This document shows, one piece after another, positions 8,902 to 17,207 of a stretch of DNA of 64,000 bases. Source of the stretch: Methylobacterium oxalidis (GTDB lineage: Bacteria > Pseudomonadota > Alphaproteobacteria > Rhizobiales > Beijerinckiaceae). The stretch spans positions 1 through 64,000 of the forward strand of contig NZ_BJZU01000004.1 in the NCBI RefSeq assembly GCF_007992195.1, read 5' to 3'. Positions within the stretch are counted from its first letter, which is position 1. Each line of letters opens with the position of its first letter. The notes below the pieces were generated by a model. It searched no databases and was not told the origin of the DNA. It worked only from the letters and a program-made list of their open reading frames with translations. Both the position numbers and the translations under genes were made by a program.

Positions 8902-9213
8902 CTGGCTGCTCAAAAATGGAAGGAGCCGCAGGCAGATCGCCTGTGGCTCCTCAGCATGCACATCTCATGACGCTGAATTGTTCGAGGTGCTGACGCGGTC
9001 CGTCCGTTCGGCGAATTGCTGTTGCGTGCCCGCATCAGTCGCACGGCAAGCGCTCCCCTAACAAAAGGTACAATGGCCAGATCGGAATTATCGTGCTCCA
9101 TAATGCCGCCGCCGGAGGCAGTTTGTTCGACTTCTCGCCGCGCAACGCATCATAATGCCACGCGTTAGGCATCTCAGGTGCGGCCCGCCTCAGCGGCCAG
9201 AGGAACGGTCTGT
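8902..9213. other. Intergenic region upstream of the PHB depolymerase gene
   Basis: No supported gene. It must hold the promoter of the depolymerase gene; no convincing -35/-10 pair was identified by eye. Confidence 0.35.
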
Positions 9214-10524
9214 ATGCTCTACCTGATGCGCGATGCTTGTGACCTGATGCTCACCCCAGCACGCATCGCCGCAGGAGCCGCCCGAAACGCCTACGAGCAT
9301 CCGCTCAGTCCATTCACCTATATGCCCTCCAGCCGTGCCGTCGCTGCCTCATGTGAGCTGTTCGAGCGTGGCACTCGCAGCTACGCGAAGCCCGCCTTCG
9401 GCCTGCCCGCCTCCGAGCGGGTGGTGTGGGAGCGCCCCTTCTGCCGCGTCATCGCCTTCGGTGAGCCCTCGACGAAGCCGAGGATGCTGATCGTGGCCCC
9501 CATGTCGGGCCACTACGCGACGCTCCTGCGCGGCACGGTGTCGGCCTTCCTCGATACGCATCAGGTCTTCATCACCGATTGGGCGGACGCCAAGCAGGTG
9601 CCGCTGGCCGCCGGATGCTTCGACCTCGACGACTACATCGACTACTGCATGGCGATGTTCGAGGCCCTCGGACCGGACCTGCACGTCATGGCAGTCTGCC
9701 AGCCCTCCGTGCCGGTGCTCGCTGCGATCGCCCGCATGGAAGCCGAGGATCACCCGCTCGTGCCGGAATCGGCCGTTCTGATCGGCGGCCCCATCGACAC
9801 ACGCCGCTCGCCGACAGCCGTGAACAGGCTGCCTCAGGAGCGTAGCATCGACTGGTTCCGGCAACACTGCACCCATCCCGTGCCGTGGCCGCACGCAGGC
9901 TATGGCCGCAAGGTCTACCCCGGCTTCCTGCAACTGGCCGGCTTCATCAGCATGAACCTCAACCGCCACCAGTCGGCGCACTGGGATATGTTCAACCATC
10001 TCGTGCGGGGCGACGGTGACTCGGCCGCCAAACATCGGGAGTTCTACGACGAGTATCTGGCGGTGATGGACCTCACTGCGGAGTTCTACCTCCAGACGAT
10101 CGAGACGGTGTTCATCGAGCATGCGATGGCTCGCGGCGTGATGCGGCACCGGGGCGAGCCCGTGGATCTCAGCGCCATCCGCCGCTGCGCCCTGATGGCG
10201 ATTGAGGGCGAGAAGGACGACATCACCGGCATCGGTCAGACCCGCGCGGCTCTAGATCTCGCCACGAACCTGTCGGCCGAGAAGAAGGCATACCATCTCC
10301 AGATGGGAGCGGGGCACTACGGCATCTTCAACGGCGCGCGCTTCCGGGCCGAGATCGCGCCGAAGATCGCGGCTTTCATGCAGAAGAATGCGGACCTGCT
10401 GCCGCGCGAGCTAACGGTGGGACTCGCCGATGTGACCGCGCCCAGCCCAGATGCGGTGCAAGCAGAGCCCTTCGTAGCAGCGGCGCTCATTGCGAGCGAA
10501 GCCCTCGCACAGAGGGGCGCTTAA
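9214..10524 (+). CDS. phaZ: Intracellular poly(3-hydroxybutyrate) depolymerase
   Basis: 436 residues from ATG at 9214, preceded by AGAGGAACGG; the frame is open for 12 more codons but without a ribosome site. The protein matches intracellular PHB depolymerases (PhaZ1/PhaZa type, PHB_depo_C family): N-terminal YEHPLSPFTY, the nucleophile region AVCQPSVP with Cys at residue 162 in place of the lipase-box Ser, GEKDDITG carrying the Asp, and GAGHYGIFNG carrying the His of a Cys-Asp-His triad. It releases 3-hydroxybutyrate from storage granules in the cytoplasm, supplying acetyl-CoA under carbon shortage. It stands alone, with no pha synthase or phasin nearby. Length is normal for the family. Confidence 0.9.
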   Translation: MLYLMRDACDLMLTPARIAAGAARNAYEHPLSPFTYMPSSRAVAASCELFERGTRSYAKPAFGLPASERVVWERPFCRVIAFGEPSTKPRMLIVAPMSGHYATLLRGTVSAFLDTHQVFITDWADAKQVPLAAGCFDLDDYIDYCMAMFEALGPDLHVMAVCQPSVPVLAAIARMEAEDHPLVPESAVLIGGPIDTRRSPTAVNRLPQERSIDWFRQHCTHPVPWPHAGYGRKVYPGFLQLAGFISMNLNRHQSAHWDMFNHLVRGDGDSAAKHREFYDEYLAVMDLTAEFYLQTIETVFIEHAMARGVMRHRGEPVDLSAIRRCALMAIEGEKDDITGIGQTRAALDLATNLSAEKKAYHLQMGAGHYGIFNGARFRAEIAPKIAAFMQKNADLLPRELTVGLADVTAPSPDAVQAEPFVAAALIASEALAQRGA

Positions 10525-10591
10525 ACCGAATTGCGCCGGTCGGCACCCACACAAGGCAGCGCCATTTGCGGTCTAACGCTGGCGAGCGGCG

Positions 10592-11368
10592 TCAGTGAAC
10601 GGTGTTACGAGGATCTACGATCCTCCTCGCGTCCGCGCTCCCCTGCTGGGCCTCCGACATGAGCCGCTTGGCCCGCTCCTGTAGCTGGTCGAGCCGCTTG
10701 TTCAGCAAGGTGCGCTGTCTCTGCCGCTTGCTCTCAAGCTGTCGGACGATGCGCTGCTTCTCGGCCTCCGGACCGGACCACGCTTCCAGCCGCTCGCAGT
10801 CAATCTGAAAGCCGAACTCCACATCAGCCTGCGCAGCCAAGGTTCTCTGGAGGCAGCCCGTGAGATCGTCGAGTCCAAGACCCTCCGGCAGATCTGGGGG
10901 CGGCACCTCAGTCCAACGTTCGCTTGCAGGACCCAAGGTCGACGACCCAGCCGGCGAGGTGAGCGGCAGGAGCACGTTGGAGCCGGCCACGATCGCGCCC
11001 GAGGCGTCTCGCAGCGGCGTCGGGTGGGGCATGAAGGGGATCAGCGTCCCATCTGGCCGTTCCAGCACAGCCTGCACCCCGCGCACAGCCCGGCCTTCCT
11101 TCAGCGCCACCGCCATGGGGCATTGGTCGAGCGGCAGGTGCGCACCTTCGGTCGTGAAGATCCGCCAGGAGCCACACCAGCGTGTCTTGCCGAGTTCAGG
11201 CCGGTAACCCCAGAGATCGGCTGCCGCCTCGTTGTAGTAGGTCAACCAACCCTCGGCGTCGGTCGTGTAGGCAGGTGACGTGATCTGCTGGAACAACGCA
11301 GCCCGAGACCGCTCGTAGTTCCAGTCTCGGTCCGGCCCGTCGAGTTCATACCCGATATCGTCTGGCAC
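10592..11368 (-). CDS. PAS-domain protein without recognised output domain
   Basis: 258 residues from a GTG at 11368 with GGAG upstream; a TTG three codons earlier is also possible but sits too close to that site. A PAS fold covers roughly residues 20-135: FQQITSPAYTTDAEGWLTYY, NEAAADLWGY, then GTLIPFMPHPTPLRDASGAI. A linker and DLTGCLQRTL region follow, and the last 70 residues are a highly charged coiled coil (EAEKQRIVRQLESKRQRQRT) with no kinase, cyclase or DNA-binding motif. PAS domains sense ligands, redox or light; here signalling must go through a partner. Stand-alone PAS proteins are common in Methylobacterium. Confidence 0.75.
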   Translation of the reverse strand: MPDDIGYELDGPDRDWNYERSRAALFQQITSPAYTTDAEGWLTYYNEAAADLWGYRPELGKTRWCGSWRIFTTEGAHLPLDQCPMAVALKEGRAVRGVQAVLERPDGTLIPFMPHPTPLRDASGAIVAGSNVLLPLTSPAGSSTLGPASERWTEVPPPDLPEGLGLDDLTGCLQRTLAAQADVEFGFQIDCERLEAWSGPEAEKQRIVRQLESKRQRQRTLLNKRLDQLQERAKRLMSEAQQGSADARRIVDPRNTVH

Positions 11369-11750
11369 GACCGTCAACTCTCCACGACAGCGAGCCTTAA
11401 GGGCTCACAAACCAACCGGCTGCCCCCCTCTGTCGCGAGCTACCTGGGAACCGGATCTGCCCGTGCAACGGCAGCCTCGGCTCGTCGGGGCGCGGGATGC
11501 GCCACACTCCAGATCGTCCAACTCTGCGGGATTGTGCCTTGAAGCTTCCGGGGGCGGTTGCTCCACGACGCCACGACCGGCTCACGCCAGCCTGGGCTCT
11601 CCCGTAGTGTCTTGTACGGACGCTCCGACCTCGCACAGGCACAGCAGCCATACAACCGCTCTGTGACGGGGCGAATACGCTCATCGGAGTGAGACCAGTG
11701 CAGGGAAGCCGGCCAAGTCCCTGCTCAGGCCAAACAGAGATCCAGCCGCG
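11369..11750. other. Intergenic region, nothing recognised
   Basis: No ORF with a ribosome site or family similarity, no strong hairpin and no repeat seen on either strand. Confidence 0.4.
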
Positions 11751-12011
11751 TCACGCAGCCGTAGCCTCGTAAGGTGAAACGGCTCCGCCATCAGGCTTCA
11801 GGAGAGCAGAGATCGCCATCTGCTCCTCACGGAAAAACTCGTGCATGGAACTATAGAACCGGTGCATCGAGCAGCATGCCTCGTAGATCGAGTCATCTGC
11901 CTCGCCCTGCGCGAGCTTGAGGTAGTCGTCCGCCTTGCGTTCAGAGATCTGAGCGCCAGCGATGCACTCAGCCAGAGCCTTCTGGATCTGAGGCGGGAAA
12001 TTCTCGTTCAC
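11751..12011 (-). CDS. Hypothetical protein, helical, 86 residues
   Basis: Starts at GTG 12011 with AGGA about 9 nt upstream; the upstream open frame is Ser/Pro-rich and unlikely to be coding. The product is mostly helical: FPPQIQKALAECIAGAQISE, KADDYLKLAQGEADDSIYEA, then a Cys-Cys-Ser-Met-His segment and HEFFREEQMAISALLK. The two helices with conserved-looking acidic and His residues resemble small bacterioferritin-like or DUF helical bundles, but I cannot assign a family. Confidence 0.55.
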   Translation of the reverse strand: MNENFPPQIQKALAECIAGAQISERKADDYLKLAQGEADDSIYEACCSMHRFYSSMHEFFREEQMAISALLKPDGGAVSPYEATAA

Positions 12012-12827
12012 CTGAGTGGTTCCTGGCACGGGGCGCGTCTCCCTGTAAGGCGGCGACGAAGCCGACGCCCTTGAAGCACTATTCGAGACATCCTCATTGT
12101 GCGGGATGTCTGCTTGACATGTGATATGGTGAAGCCTCCACAAGCACAGTGGAAGCCGAAGACCCTGGCGAGGCCGCAGACACTCGCGCAGCCTCTGAGG
12201 CTGATATACCGAGCGGCGCTTTTGACTATAACCTTTGTTGCAGGCTCGTGACGATTCCTGCTCGCGCCAGCGTCAATGTGCGAGGTCGTGCATTGACGGT
12301 GGGAAGAGGTTCGCCGGACCGACTTGAGGCGACCGGTTTCCGCGTCAGGATCGAAGGAGCCGCAGCGGCAGTGCACTGCCAACACGGAGAGGCCCCGGCG
12401 TTGTGCAGCGCCGGGGCCTCTCCTTGTCAGCTTGCAGAGCTTCACGGCCCATGTCCATCCAGGCCTGAGCCGGCCGAGCCCGGCCTTGTACGACCCGAAC
12501 CCAGATCCTGTTGCTGACGCGGCTCACGGGTGTGCCCAGCGCAGGTGCTGGTTGTACCGGCCTCGGTGTCGCTCGGTTCCGGCGAGGGAGCGATGGTCCG
12601 CGACCTGCATAAGGTAGCAGGGTCACCCCTCAGCAATGTTCCGGTAATGTTCGCTCCTCTATGACGGCATCTCACCGAGAGGGCCGGCGGCCATGCACAC
12701 CACGATCGTTCGCGTAGGCTGGCTCTTCGCGTGCTTCTTCCTGGGCATGCCCGCGCTCCCCCACTGACGGATGAAGTCTGCCCCCGTCGTGTTGCGCCGA
12801 CGGAGCCGGGCTGGAGCTACATCGATC
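12012..12827. other. Gene-poor 0.8-kb stretch
   Basis: Holds one strong GC hairpin (12386-12423) and a 24-codon ORF at 12693-12767 encoding a hydrophobic peptide, which is too short to call. No other supported gene on either strand. Confidence 0.4.
12386..12423 (+). terminator. Strong GC hairpin, probable terminator
   Basis: A 15-bp perfect stem (12386-12400 with 12409-12423) around an 8-nt loop, followed by TTGT on the plus strand. No annotated plus-strand gene ends just before it, so it could instead terminate an unannotated small transcript. Confidence 0.5.
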
Positions 12828-13367
12828 TCAGGCTGCGCTGGGCTCCTTCTCTGACACGCCGAGCCACGCCTTGAGCTTCTGCGAGACGGAGGCGCGCTTA
12901 CTCGCTGCCGGCGCTGTCTTTGCACGTGCCGCGTCGAGGCGAGCAGCGACATCATCGAGAGCGAGTAGGTCTGCCTGCCGCCCGATGGCCAGGGCACCTT
13001 CAAGGACGCGAATGCCATCCGTGAGCGACACGTGAGGCAGGTAGAAGCTGTCCAAGTTGATGCGCGCCCGGATGTAGGCGGCTCGCTCTTCCTCGATCTC
13101 GGGCGTGTCCGCACAGGCAAGTCGAGTGACGAAGGGGATCAGGCGCAGGCGCTCGGCGTCGCTGGCCTCATCGTTTAGATGCAGCGCCAGCCGGCAGATC
13201 GGGCGCGAGAAGCACAGTGGCATCTCATTGGGTGAACGCACCGATTGGTATGGAAAGCCGCACGCGACGAGGGCAGCTTCGTTGATGCAGGTGCCACCGT
13301 CCGGCCCAGGGAAAGGATGCGAGCCCCGCTTCAGCGTCCAGTTCAGGATGTGGTCGAAGTCTGTCAT
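12828..13367 (-). CDS. Conserved hypothetical protein (alphaproteobacterial)
   Basis: 179 residues from ATG at 13367 with AGGA 10 nt upstream. The N-terminal half, MTDFDHILNW then LKRGSHPFPGPDGGTCINEA and PLCFSRPICRLALHLND, matches a hypothetical family I recall from many Alphaproteobacteria in which the HxFPGPDGGTCINEAA segment is nearly invariant. No function is known to me. The middle has PFVTRLACADTPEIEEERAA, and the last 50 residues are Ala/Lys-rich (AASKRASVSQKLKAWLG). Cytosolic, no membrane segment. Confidence 0.65.
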   Translation of the reverse strand: MTDFDHILNWTLKRGSHPFPGPDGGTCINEAALVACGFPYQSVRSPNEMPLCFSRPICRLALHLNDEASDAERLRLIPFVTRLACADTPEIEEERAAYIRARINLDSFYLPHVSLTDGIRVLEGALAIGRQADLLALDDVAARLDAARAKTAPAASKRASVSQKLKAWLGVSEKEPSAA

Positions 13368-13538
13368 GGTGGCTGATCCTGTAGCCGCCCCCAGGATCAA
13401 CTCTGCGCCTGCCGCTTATTATCCGGCACCGTCCCATGCTTGGGCGTCGAATCCTCACACAGCAACGAATTCGGCCGGACGAGCACGGCGTACCGGCTTG
13501 GCCATTTCGGCGCAGTCTCAGCCTGCCCGAGCCGCAGC

Positions 13539-13829
13539 TCAGTGGATTGCCGGCAGTCGAATCCGTTCGGGCTGGTCGTGCGGAGGAGCGACTGCAGCAC
13601 TCCATTCGATAGCGAGATCCATTCGCACCGTGCAGACGCAGGTGTCCCGCTCGGAGCGCACCGTCGCGCTGATTGGGACATTCCGGCCCTCTGCCGTCCG
13701 CATCCGCGCAAGGTCGTGCAGCGTCGAGACAGCGAGATCCAGAGCGCTGAGGTCGTCCCGCAGGATCGAGCCCTCCGCGTCATGGTAGACGTGCGTTCCG
13801 ATGATGGCGTCGATGAAATAGCGAGGCAT
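13539..13829 (-). CDS. DUF6894 family small protein (copy A)
   Basis: 96 residues with GGGAGG 5-10 nt upstream of the ATG. Starts MPRYFIDAIIG and continues YHDAEGSILRDDLSALDLAV, the N-terminal pattern of DUF6894 (M-P-R-Y-F-x-D ... D-x-x-G). Such proteins are abundant in Methylobacterium and Rhizobiales genomes; function is unknown. Two paralogues occur in this window at 18164-18400 and 38539-38799. The region after residue 60 (VRSERDTCVCTVRMDLAIEW) has an unusual Cys-x-Cys. Confidence 0.7.
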   Translation of the reverse strand: MPRYFIDAIIGTHVYHDAEGSILRDDLSALDLAVSTLHDLARMRTAEGRNVPISATVRSERDTCVCTVRMDLAIEWSAAVAPPHDQPERIRLPAIH

Positions 13830-13940
13830 GACGGCCTCCCACGAGCAGCGCGATCCCCTCGGCTACTCTCAGCCGTGCCGCAATAACCTGCGGCGATTCT
13901 CGGCACAAAAGGCCGGTTTCTGACGGCGTTCAGCGTGACC

Positions 13941-14132
13941 TCATCGGACCGGGCCCAAAAGTCGCTCGATCTCTGCCTCGCCTTTCTTTCGGGCAAGCTC
14001 TTCCGACGAGTGGGGCTTGTCTGAGCGTTGCAAGCGTTTGCCTCGCTCGCGGATGATCCAGGTGAAGTGCCCTTCGGGCTTCTCGCAGGGCTTGATCTCA
14101 AGGGTGTAGGGGTAGGTCACATCGGTGCTCAT
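13941..14132 (-). CDS. Small hypothetical protein
   Basis: 63 residues from the ATG at 14132. Reads TYPYTLEIKPCEKPEGHFTW, IIRERGKRLQRSDKPHSSEE and ends in a basic/acidic helix. The alternating N-terminal part predicts a small beta-hairpin in which an aromatic residue recurs; the same kind of short protein is frequent in Methylobacterium. No function known. Ribosome site weak. Confidence 0.5.
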   Translation of the reverse strand: MSTDVTYPYTLEIKPCEKPEGHFTWIIRERGKRLQRSDKPHSSEELARKKGEAEIERLLGPVR

Positions 14133-14326
14133 TGACCGGGGATGCCACCGCGCAGCCACACCTGCCACCGCAACCGTGACAGGAAGCGTGCGACGAGAAA
14201 TCTTCTCGGCGCGATCTCATCGACGTGAACGATTTTCCGTTTGCGCGATTAGCATGAGCTAAGAGCAGCATTATTCTGCTCTGTCCCTTAACTGAGCGCT
14301 CATCCGGCGCGACCCATCCTTGGATC

Positions 14327-14506
14327 ATGATCAAGAGCGACCCTCATCCGCGCCCTCTCGGCTCGGCCTTTGACGCGGTGCTGCACGGTGTGGCGCAGGG
14401 CCTCGGCAGCTTGTTCCCGCCAGTCCAGAGCTCGCATCCGACACAGCTTGACGAGGACCGGCAACAGATTGCTGAAGAACACGAGGTCGAGCCAAGACAG
14501 GATTAG
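14327..14506 (+). CDS. Small hypothetical protein, 59 residues
   Basis: ATG at 14327 opens MIKSDPHPRPLGSAFDAVLH, then GVAQGLGSLFPPVQSS and an acidic tail ending EEHEVEPRQD before TAG. The central stretch predicts an amphipathic helix. Composition and GC-rich third positions look coding. The ribosome site is poor. Family not recognised. Confidence 0.42.
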   Translation: MIKSDPHPRPLGSAFDAVLHGVAQGLGSLFPPVQSSHPTQLDEDRQQIAEEHEVEPRQD

Positions 14507-14723
14507 CGTGTCCGCGCCCAGCCGCGCAGCACCAGAACCACTCTGCTGGCCGCAGGAACGATCTGTATCGATGCTTGCTCGGCGTACCGTACCCTTTCTG
14601 GCCAACTGTCGCCAAAAGGGCGGGGCCAGCCTTCAAAGCGCCCTTACGCAGTACTCGGCCACATTCTCTCCACGTGACGCCGCTCAGTTGCACCTCGGGT
14701 TTGGGCAACTCAAGGAGCGCGTA

Positions 14724-14972
14724 ATGTATGCTCTTCACACTGCTTCCGGCGCAGCGGCCTGTTCGAAGGTCGCCGTAGCCGGGCGTCCAGTCGTTGATCT
14801 CGACCGCCAAGCTCTCGGATGTGTCGTCAGAGGCATCGCCTCCGGCCTGCGCGATGTGCTCCCGGTGCCAGTGCGTGAGCCGCTACCGGCCAAGTTCGAG
14901 CCGCTGATCCAGCGCCTGATGAGCGGTCCACTGAACCGCCTCGCGGTGCCTTCGAGTCGAAGGGCTGCTTGA
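14724..14972 (+). CDS. NepR-like anti-sigma factor (candidate)
   Basis: 82 residues from ATG at 14724 with GGAG 6 nt upstream. The region GIASGLRDVL then VREPLPAKFEPLIQRL aligns with the NepR core (consensus IGxxLRxxYDxVVxEPxPDRFxxLLxxL): the Leu-Arg, Glu-Pro-Leu-Pro, Phe and spaced Leu positions agree. NepR proteins hold the ECF sigma factor EcfG inactive until phosphorylated PhyR displaces them, controlling the alphaproteobacterial general stress response. Here neither phyR nor ecfG is adjacent, so this would be an orphan paralogue. The N-terminal 35 residues are unrelated. Assignment rests on one short motif. Confidence 0.5.
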   Translation: MYALHTASGAAACSKVAVAGRPVVDLDRQALGCVVRGIASGLRDVLPVPVREPLPAKFEPLIQRLMSGPLNRLAVPSSRRAA

Positions 14973-15050
14973 CGTACGCAGGGATCCCTTCAGGGGCGCG
15001 CACGAACTTCGTGCGGCTACCTAACCGCATAGTTGGCGCCGAAGCCGATG

Positions 15051-15113
15051 AGAACCTCACCTCGGTGAGCGAGGTTCTACAGGATCAGTGAGCGCTTGCC
15101 CGCGAGGGCAAGC
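15051..15113 (+). other. Two adjacent hairpins after the NepR-like gene
   Basis: An 8-bp stem (15051-15058 with 15071-15078) is followed by a perfect 8-bp stem (15094-15101 with 15106-15113) closed by a GCGA tetraloop, a stable GNRA type. No U-tract follows. Could be a factor-dependent terminator or structured RNA. Confidence 0.35.
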
Positions 15114-15141
15114 TTCGCCGTCAGGGCGCAGCGCTGTCCGA

Positions 15142-15423
15142 CTAATCGCCGCCGGGGTATCGGGGCTCACCGCATGGCTTGTGAGGGTGTGCGCCCGCCT
15201 CCAGCGCCCGCACGCGCCCCTGTGCGATGTAGGCCCGCAACCGTGCGACATGCGTCGTGGCTTCGTGCGTCATCCGGTGCGGCTCCTCAGGGTTCAGCTC
15301 GTCCAGGCGGCGCACCTCTTCGAGCTTGGCATCCCTCTGCTGCCGCTCTTGGCTCAGTATCGAACTCACGCGTGTCCCCTGCATTTCGTTCTCAGCATCC
15401 GAACTGCCGCCCTCTTTACCCAT
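15142..15423 (-). CDS. Small hypothetical protein
   Basis: 93 residues from ATG at 15423; a longer frame to 15549 is possible. A charged helix ILSQERQQRDAKLEEVRRLD is followed by EEPHRMTHEATTHVARLRAY and an irregular tail. The regular heptad-like charge pattern suggests a coiled coil. Family not recognised and ribosome site weak. Confidence 0.38.
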   Translation of the reverse strand: MGKEGGSSDAENEMQGTRVSSILSQERQQRDAKLEEVRRLDELNPEEPHRMTHEATTHVARLRAYIAQGRVRALEAGAHPHKPCGEPRYPGGD

Positions 15424-15844
15424 GCTGACCCGCGGCGCCAGACCGGCTCCCTTTAAGTCGCAGTAGCTTGCCCATCCTGCGTTTGTGAACCACCCGTCCT
15501 GAGCGGCTGGCCGCGCGCTGCCTTGCATTTCAGTTGCTGAAGCTGACATCTCTGCTCAGCGACCTTCGTCGCAGCGCCCTGTGGACCACCTTCTTGCCCG
15601 TGCATCCAATCTGCGTCGTCCGGCGTTGAGCCGTCACGAAGATGGAGTTGCACCCCATCATCCGAACCTCCGCTCGCTCGTGCCTCGGCGCGACCCTGCG
15701 GCTTTCTAGGAACCCACGAACCCCATGCCCGACGACAGTAGTCGATCGACCTTGCCGCCACTGGCTGACTGCGTGATCCGCGCCTGATCGCTTGATCCGG
15801 CTCGCCCACGACCAGCCTTGGCGGCTGGTCAGACAAGGTGAGCT
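15424..15844. other. Intergenic region, nothing recognised
   Basis: Frames here are open but of low complexity without start signals; no repeat or terminator was seen. Confidence 0.35.
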
Positions 15845-16063
15845 ATGACCCTCCCAAACATTTTTTCGCGTGCGGAAAAGCCTGCGCGACGTGATCACAG
15901 CGCCGCCGCCATTGTCATCATGATGGTGCTGGTCTTTGCGCCCGTTCTCGGCATGCATATCGCTGCCGTGGCCTTCGACACAGACGCGGAATTCGTCACG
16001 AAGCTATGGGCCGCCGATGGCGTTGCAACGCGCTTGAGGCTTGGTCCCGGCTCACAGGGCTAA
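15845..16063 (+). CDS. Small membrane protein, 72 residues
   Basis: ATG at 15845 preceded by AAGGTGAGC. One transmembrane helix (AIVIMMVLVFAPVLGMHIAA, about residues 22-41) follows a basic N-terminus, so the N-terminus is probably cytoplasmic, with a short FDTDAEFVTKLW segment outside. Family not recognised. Confidence 0.5.
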   Translation: MTLPNIFSRAEKPARRDHSAAAIVIMMVLVFAPVLGMHIAAVAFDTDAEFVTKLWAADGVATRLRLGPGSQG

Positions 16064-16462
16064 CTCGCAGGCTCGGTTCCTGGCCACCGACACAGCTTCA
16101 TTCGTGACGCCGGCCGCCTGCGGGCGAACGAAGGCCTCGGGATCGTAGGCGCTTCCGTGCATGCGCTGACTTGCATGTTCTGCGCCTGCTCGGTCTCCAT
16201 GGAAACTCGCACACTCCAGTGCGGTCTCGGGCGACCGAGCTTGATAGGCGATGTGGCCAGCCAGCGTGCTCGCGCTGATGATGGTGCTCAACTGCTTCTC
16301 TTGATGGCAAAACGAGGCCAAGCTTGAGATCAAAGGTGGGGTTGGCGAGCTTGAGGAGAGGTTTGAGGAGGCGAGTTCCGGAACGCTGATCCGGGCCAGG
16401 AATGCGGCAGCGGGATCAAAGGGGCCGGTGTAGCTGTTGGAGCGAACACGGAGGACGCTCAC
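16052..16462 (-). CDS. Doubtful hypothetical protein
   Basis: A 136-codon frame. The last 80 residues (STIISASTLAGHIAYQ, ETALECASFHGDRAGAEH, AGVTNEAVSVARNRACEL) look like a real helical protein, whereas the first 50 are Ser/Pro-rich. The GTG start abuts the start of the divergent gene at 16463. It may be a decayed gene or a longer-than-real frame. Confidence 0.3.
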   Translation of the reverse strand: MSVLRVRSNSYTGPFDPAAAFLARISVPELASSNLSSSSPTPPLISSLASFCHQEKQLSTIISASTLAGHIAYQARSPETALECASFHGDRAGAEHASQRMHGSAYDPEAFVRPQAAGVTNEAVSVARNRACELAL

Positions 16463-16621
16463 ATGGAACTCTCACCGTTCGCTCACCTTGATCGGGTCCG
16501 CCTGCCTGACGGACGTGTAGGCGCGGTCGTCGGTGTCTGGAACCTCGGCGAAGCCTACGACGTGCACGTCGGCGAAGTTCAGGAAACGTGGTCTGCCGAC
16601 GATCTGACACCGGCTGAGTAG
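16463..16621 (+). CDS. Small SH3-like hypothetical protein, 52 residues
   Basis: ATG at 16463 with a perfect GGAGG 8 nt upstream. The sequence MELSPFAHLDRVRLPDG then GRVGAVVGVWNLGEAYDV and HVGEVQETWSADDLTPAE has the strand-turn-strand rhythm of small SH3/KOW-like barrels (VRLPDGRVGxVV). Similar small proteins of unknown role occur in Methylobacterium. Strong start signal and pattern make this a convincing gene. Confidence 0.65.
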   Translation: MELSPFAHLDRVRLPDGRVGAVVGVWNLGEAYDVHVGEVQETWSADDLTPAE

Positions 16622-16692
16622 GCGGCTGGTAGGTACCCGCTGCCGTTTCGGACGCTGTTGCGCGAGCGGACCAGAGCAGAGCGGTAGTATTT

Positions 16693-16719
16693 GCCGCTTC
16701 CGCTCAGATCAGAAGCGGC
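16693..16719 (+). terminator. Hairpin downstream of the 52-residue protein gene
   Basis: 8-bp perfect stem (16693-16700 with 16712-16719), 11-nt loop, followed by a short T-run (TTTA). It lies 71 nt after the stop at 16621, so it is a weak terminator candidate. Confidence 0.4.
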
Positions 16720-16797
16720 GCCTTTACCGCCCGAGGCGTCGGTTCGTGAGCACCCAAGAGGGTCTCGTCAGGGACGAGCCGTGGTCCGACTTCGTCG

Positions 16798-17073
16798 TCA
16801 ATCCTGCTGGCACTCCTCTGAGGCGATGAGCGCAAGCTCAGCCGCAACGTCTACGAGGTAAGCGGCGATGCGCCGACCAGCGGCTGAGTCGCGACACTCG
16901 ATCTGGACTGCGACTCCGAGGGTACCTCCGTCTAGGTGGCGAAGTGCGGTTTCGGCTGCATCCGCAACTGCCCGTTCGGAGGGGCCACTGAGACGGAGCA
17001 GATGCGGACCAGAGTTAATGACGATCACGCGGAACGGATTGCCTATCTTTCGGAACGTCCTAAGCTGTCGCAA
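16798..17073 (-). CDS. Hypothetical protein, about 76-91 residues
   Basis: Start uncertain: TTG at 17073 or GTG at 17028. From the GTG the product reads VIVINSGPHLLRLSGPSERA, a helix ADAAETALRHLDGG, then LGVAVQIECRDSAAGRRIAA and a final acidic helix ending EECQQD. The alternating beta-alpha-beta-alpha order suggests a small compact ferredoxin-like fold. No family recognised. Confidence 0.5.
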   Translation of the reverse strand: MRQLRTFRKIGNPFRVIVINSGPHLLRLSGPSERAVADAAETALRHLDGGTLGVAVQIECRDSAAGRRIAAYLVDVAAELALIASEECQQD

Positions 17074-17113
17074 GTTCAGCTTGAGTGACCACTATATTGC
17101 TTCTGAACGCAGA

Positions 17114-17139
17114 ACAGGCTCGCCCGTTAGCGAGCCTGT
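17114..17139. terminator. Bidirectional-type hairpin between the 17073 start and the sRNA
   Basis: Perfect 9-bp stem (17114-17122 with 17131-17139), 8-nt loop, no U-tract on either strand. It lies upstream of both flanking transcripts, so its role is unclear. Confidence 0.35.
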
Positions 17140-17207
17140 CTGACAACCTGAACCAGTGGAACTCTGCAAATTTCCTCAAGTTGACAGAAGGCAGATCCCG
17201 TATTGGT

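Noticed and set aside
12693..12767. 24-codon plus frame encoding a hydrophobic peptide
   Set aside because: Too short to separate from chance; the start signal is only moderate.
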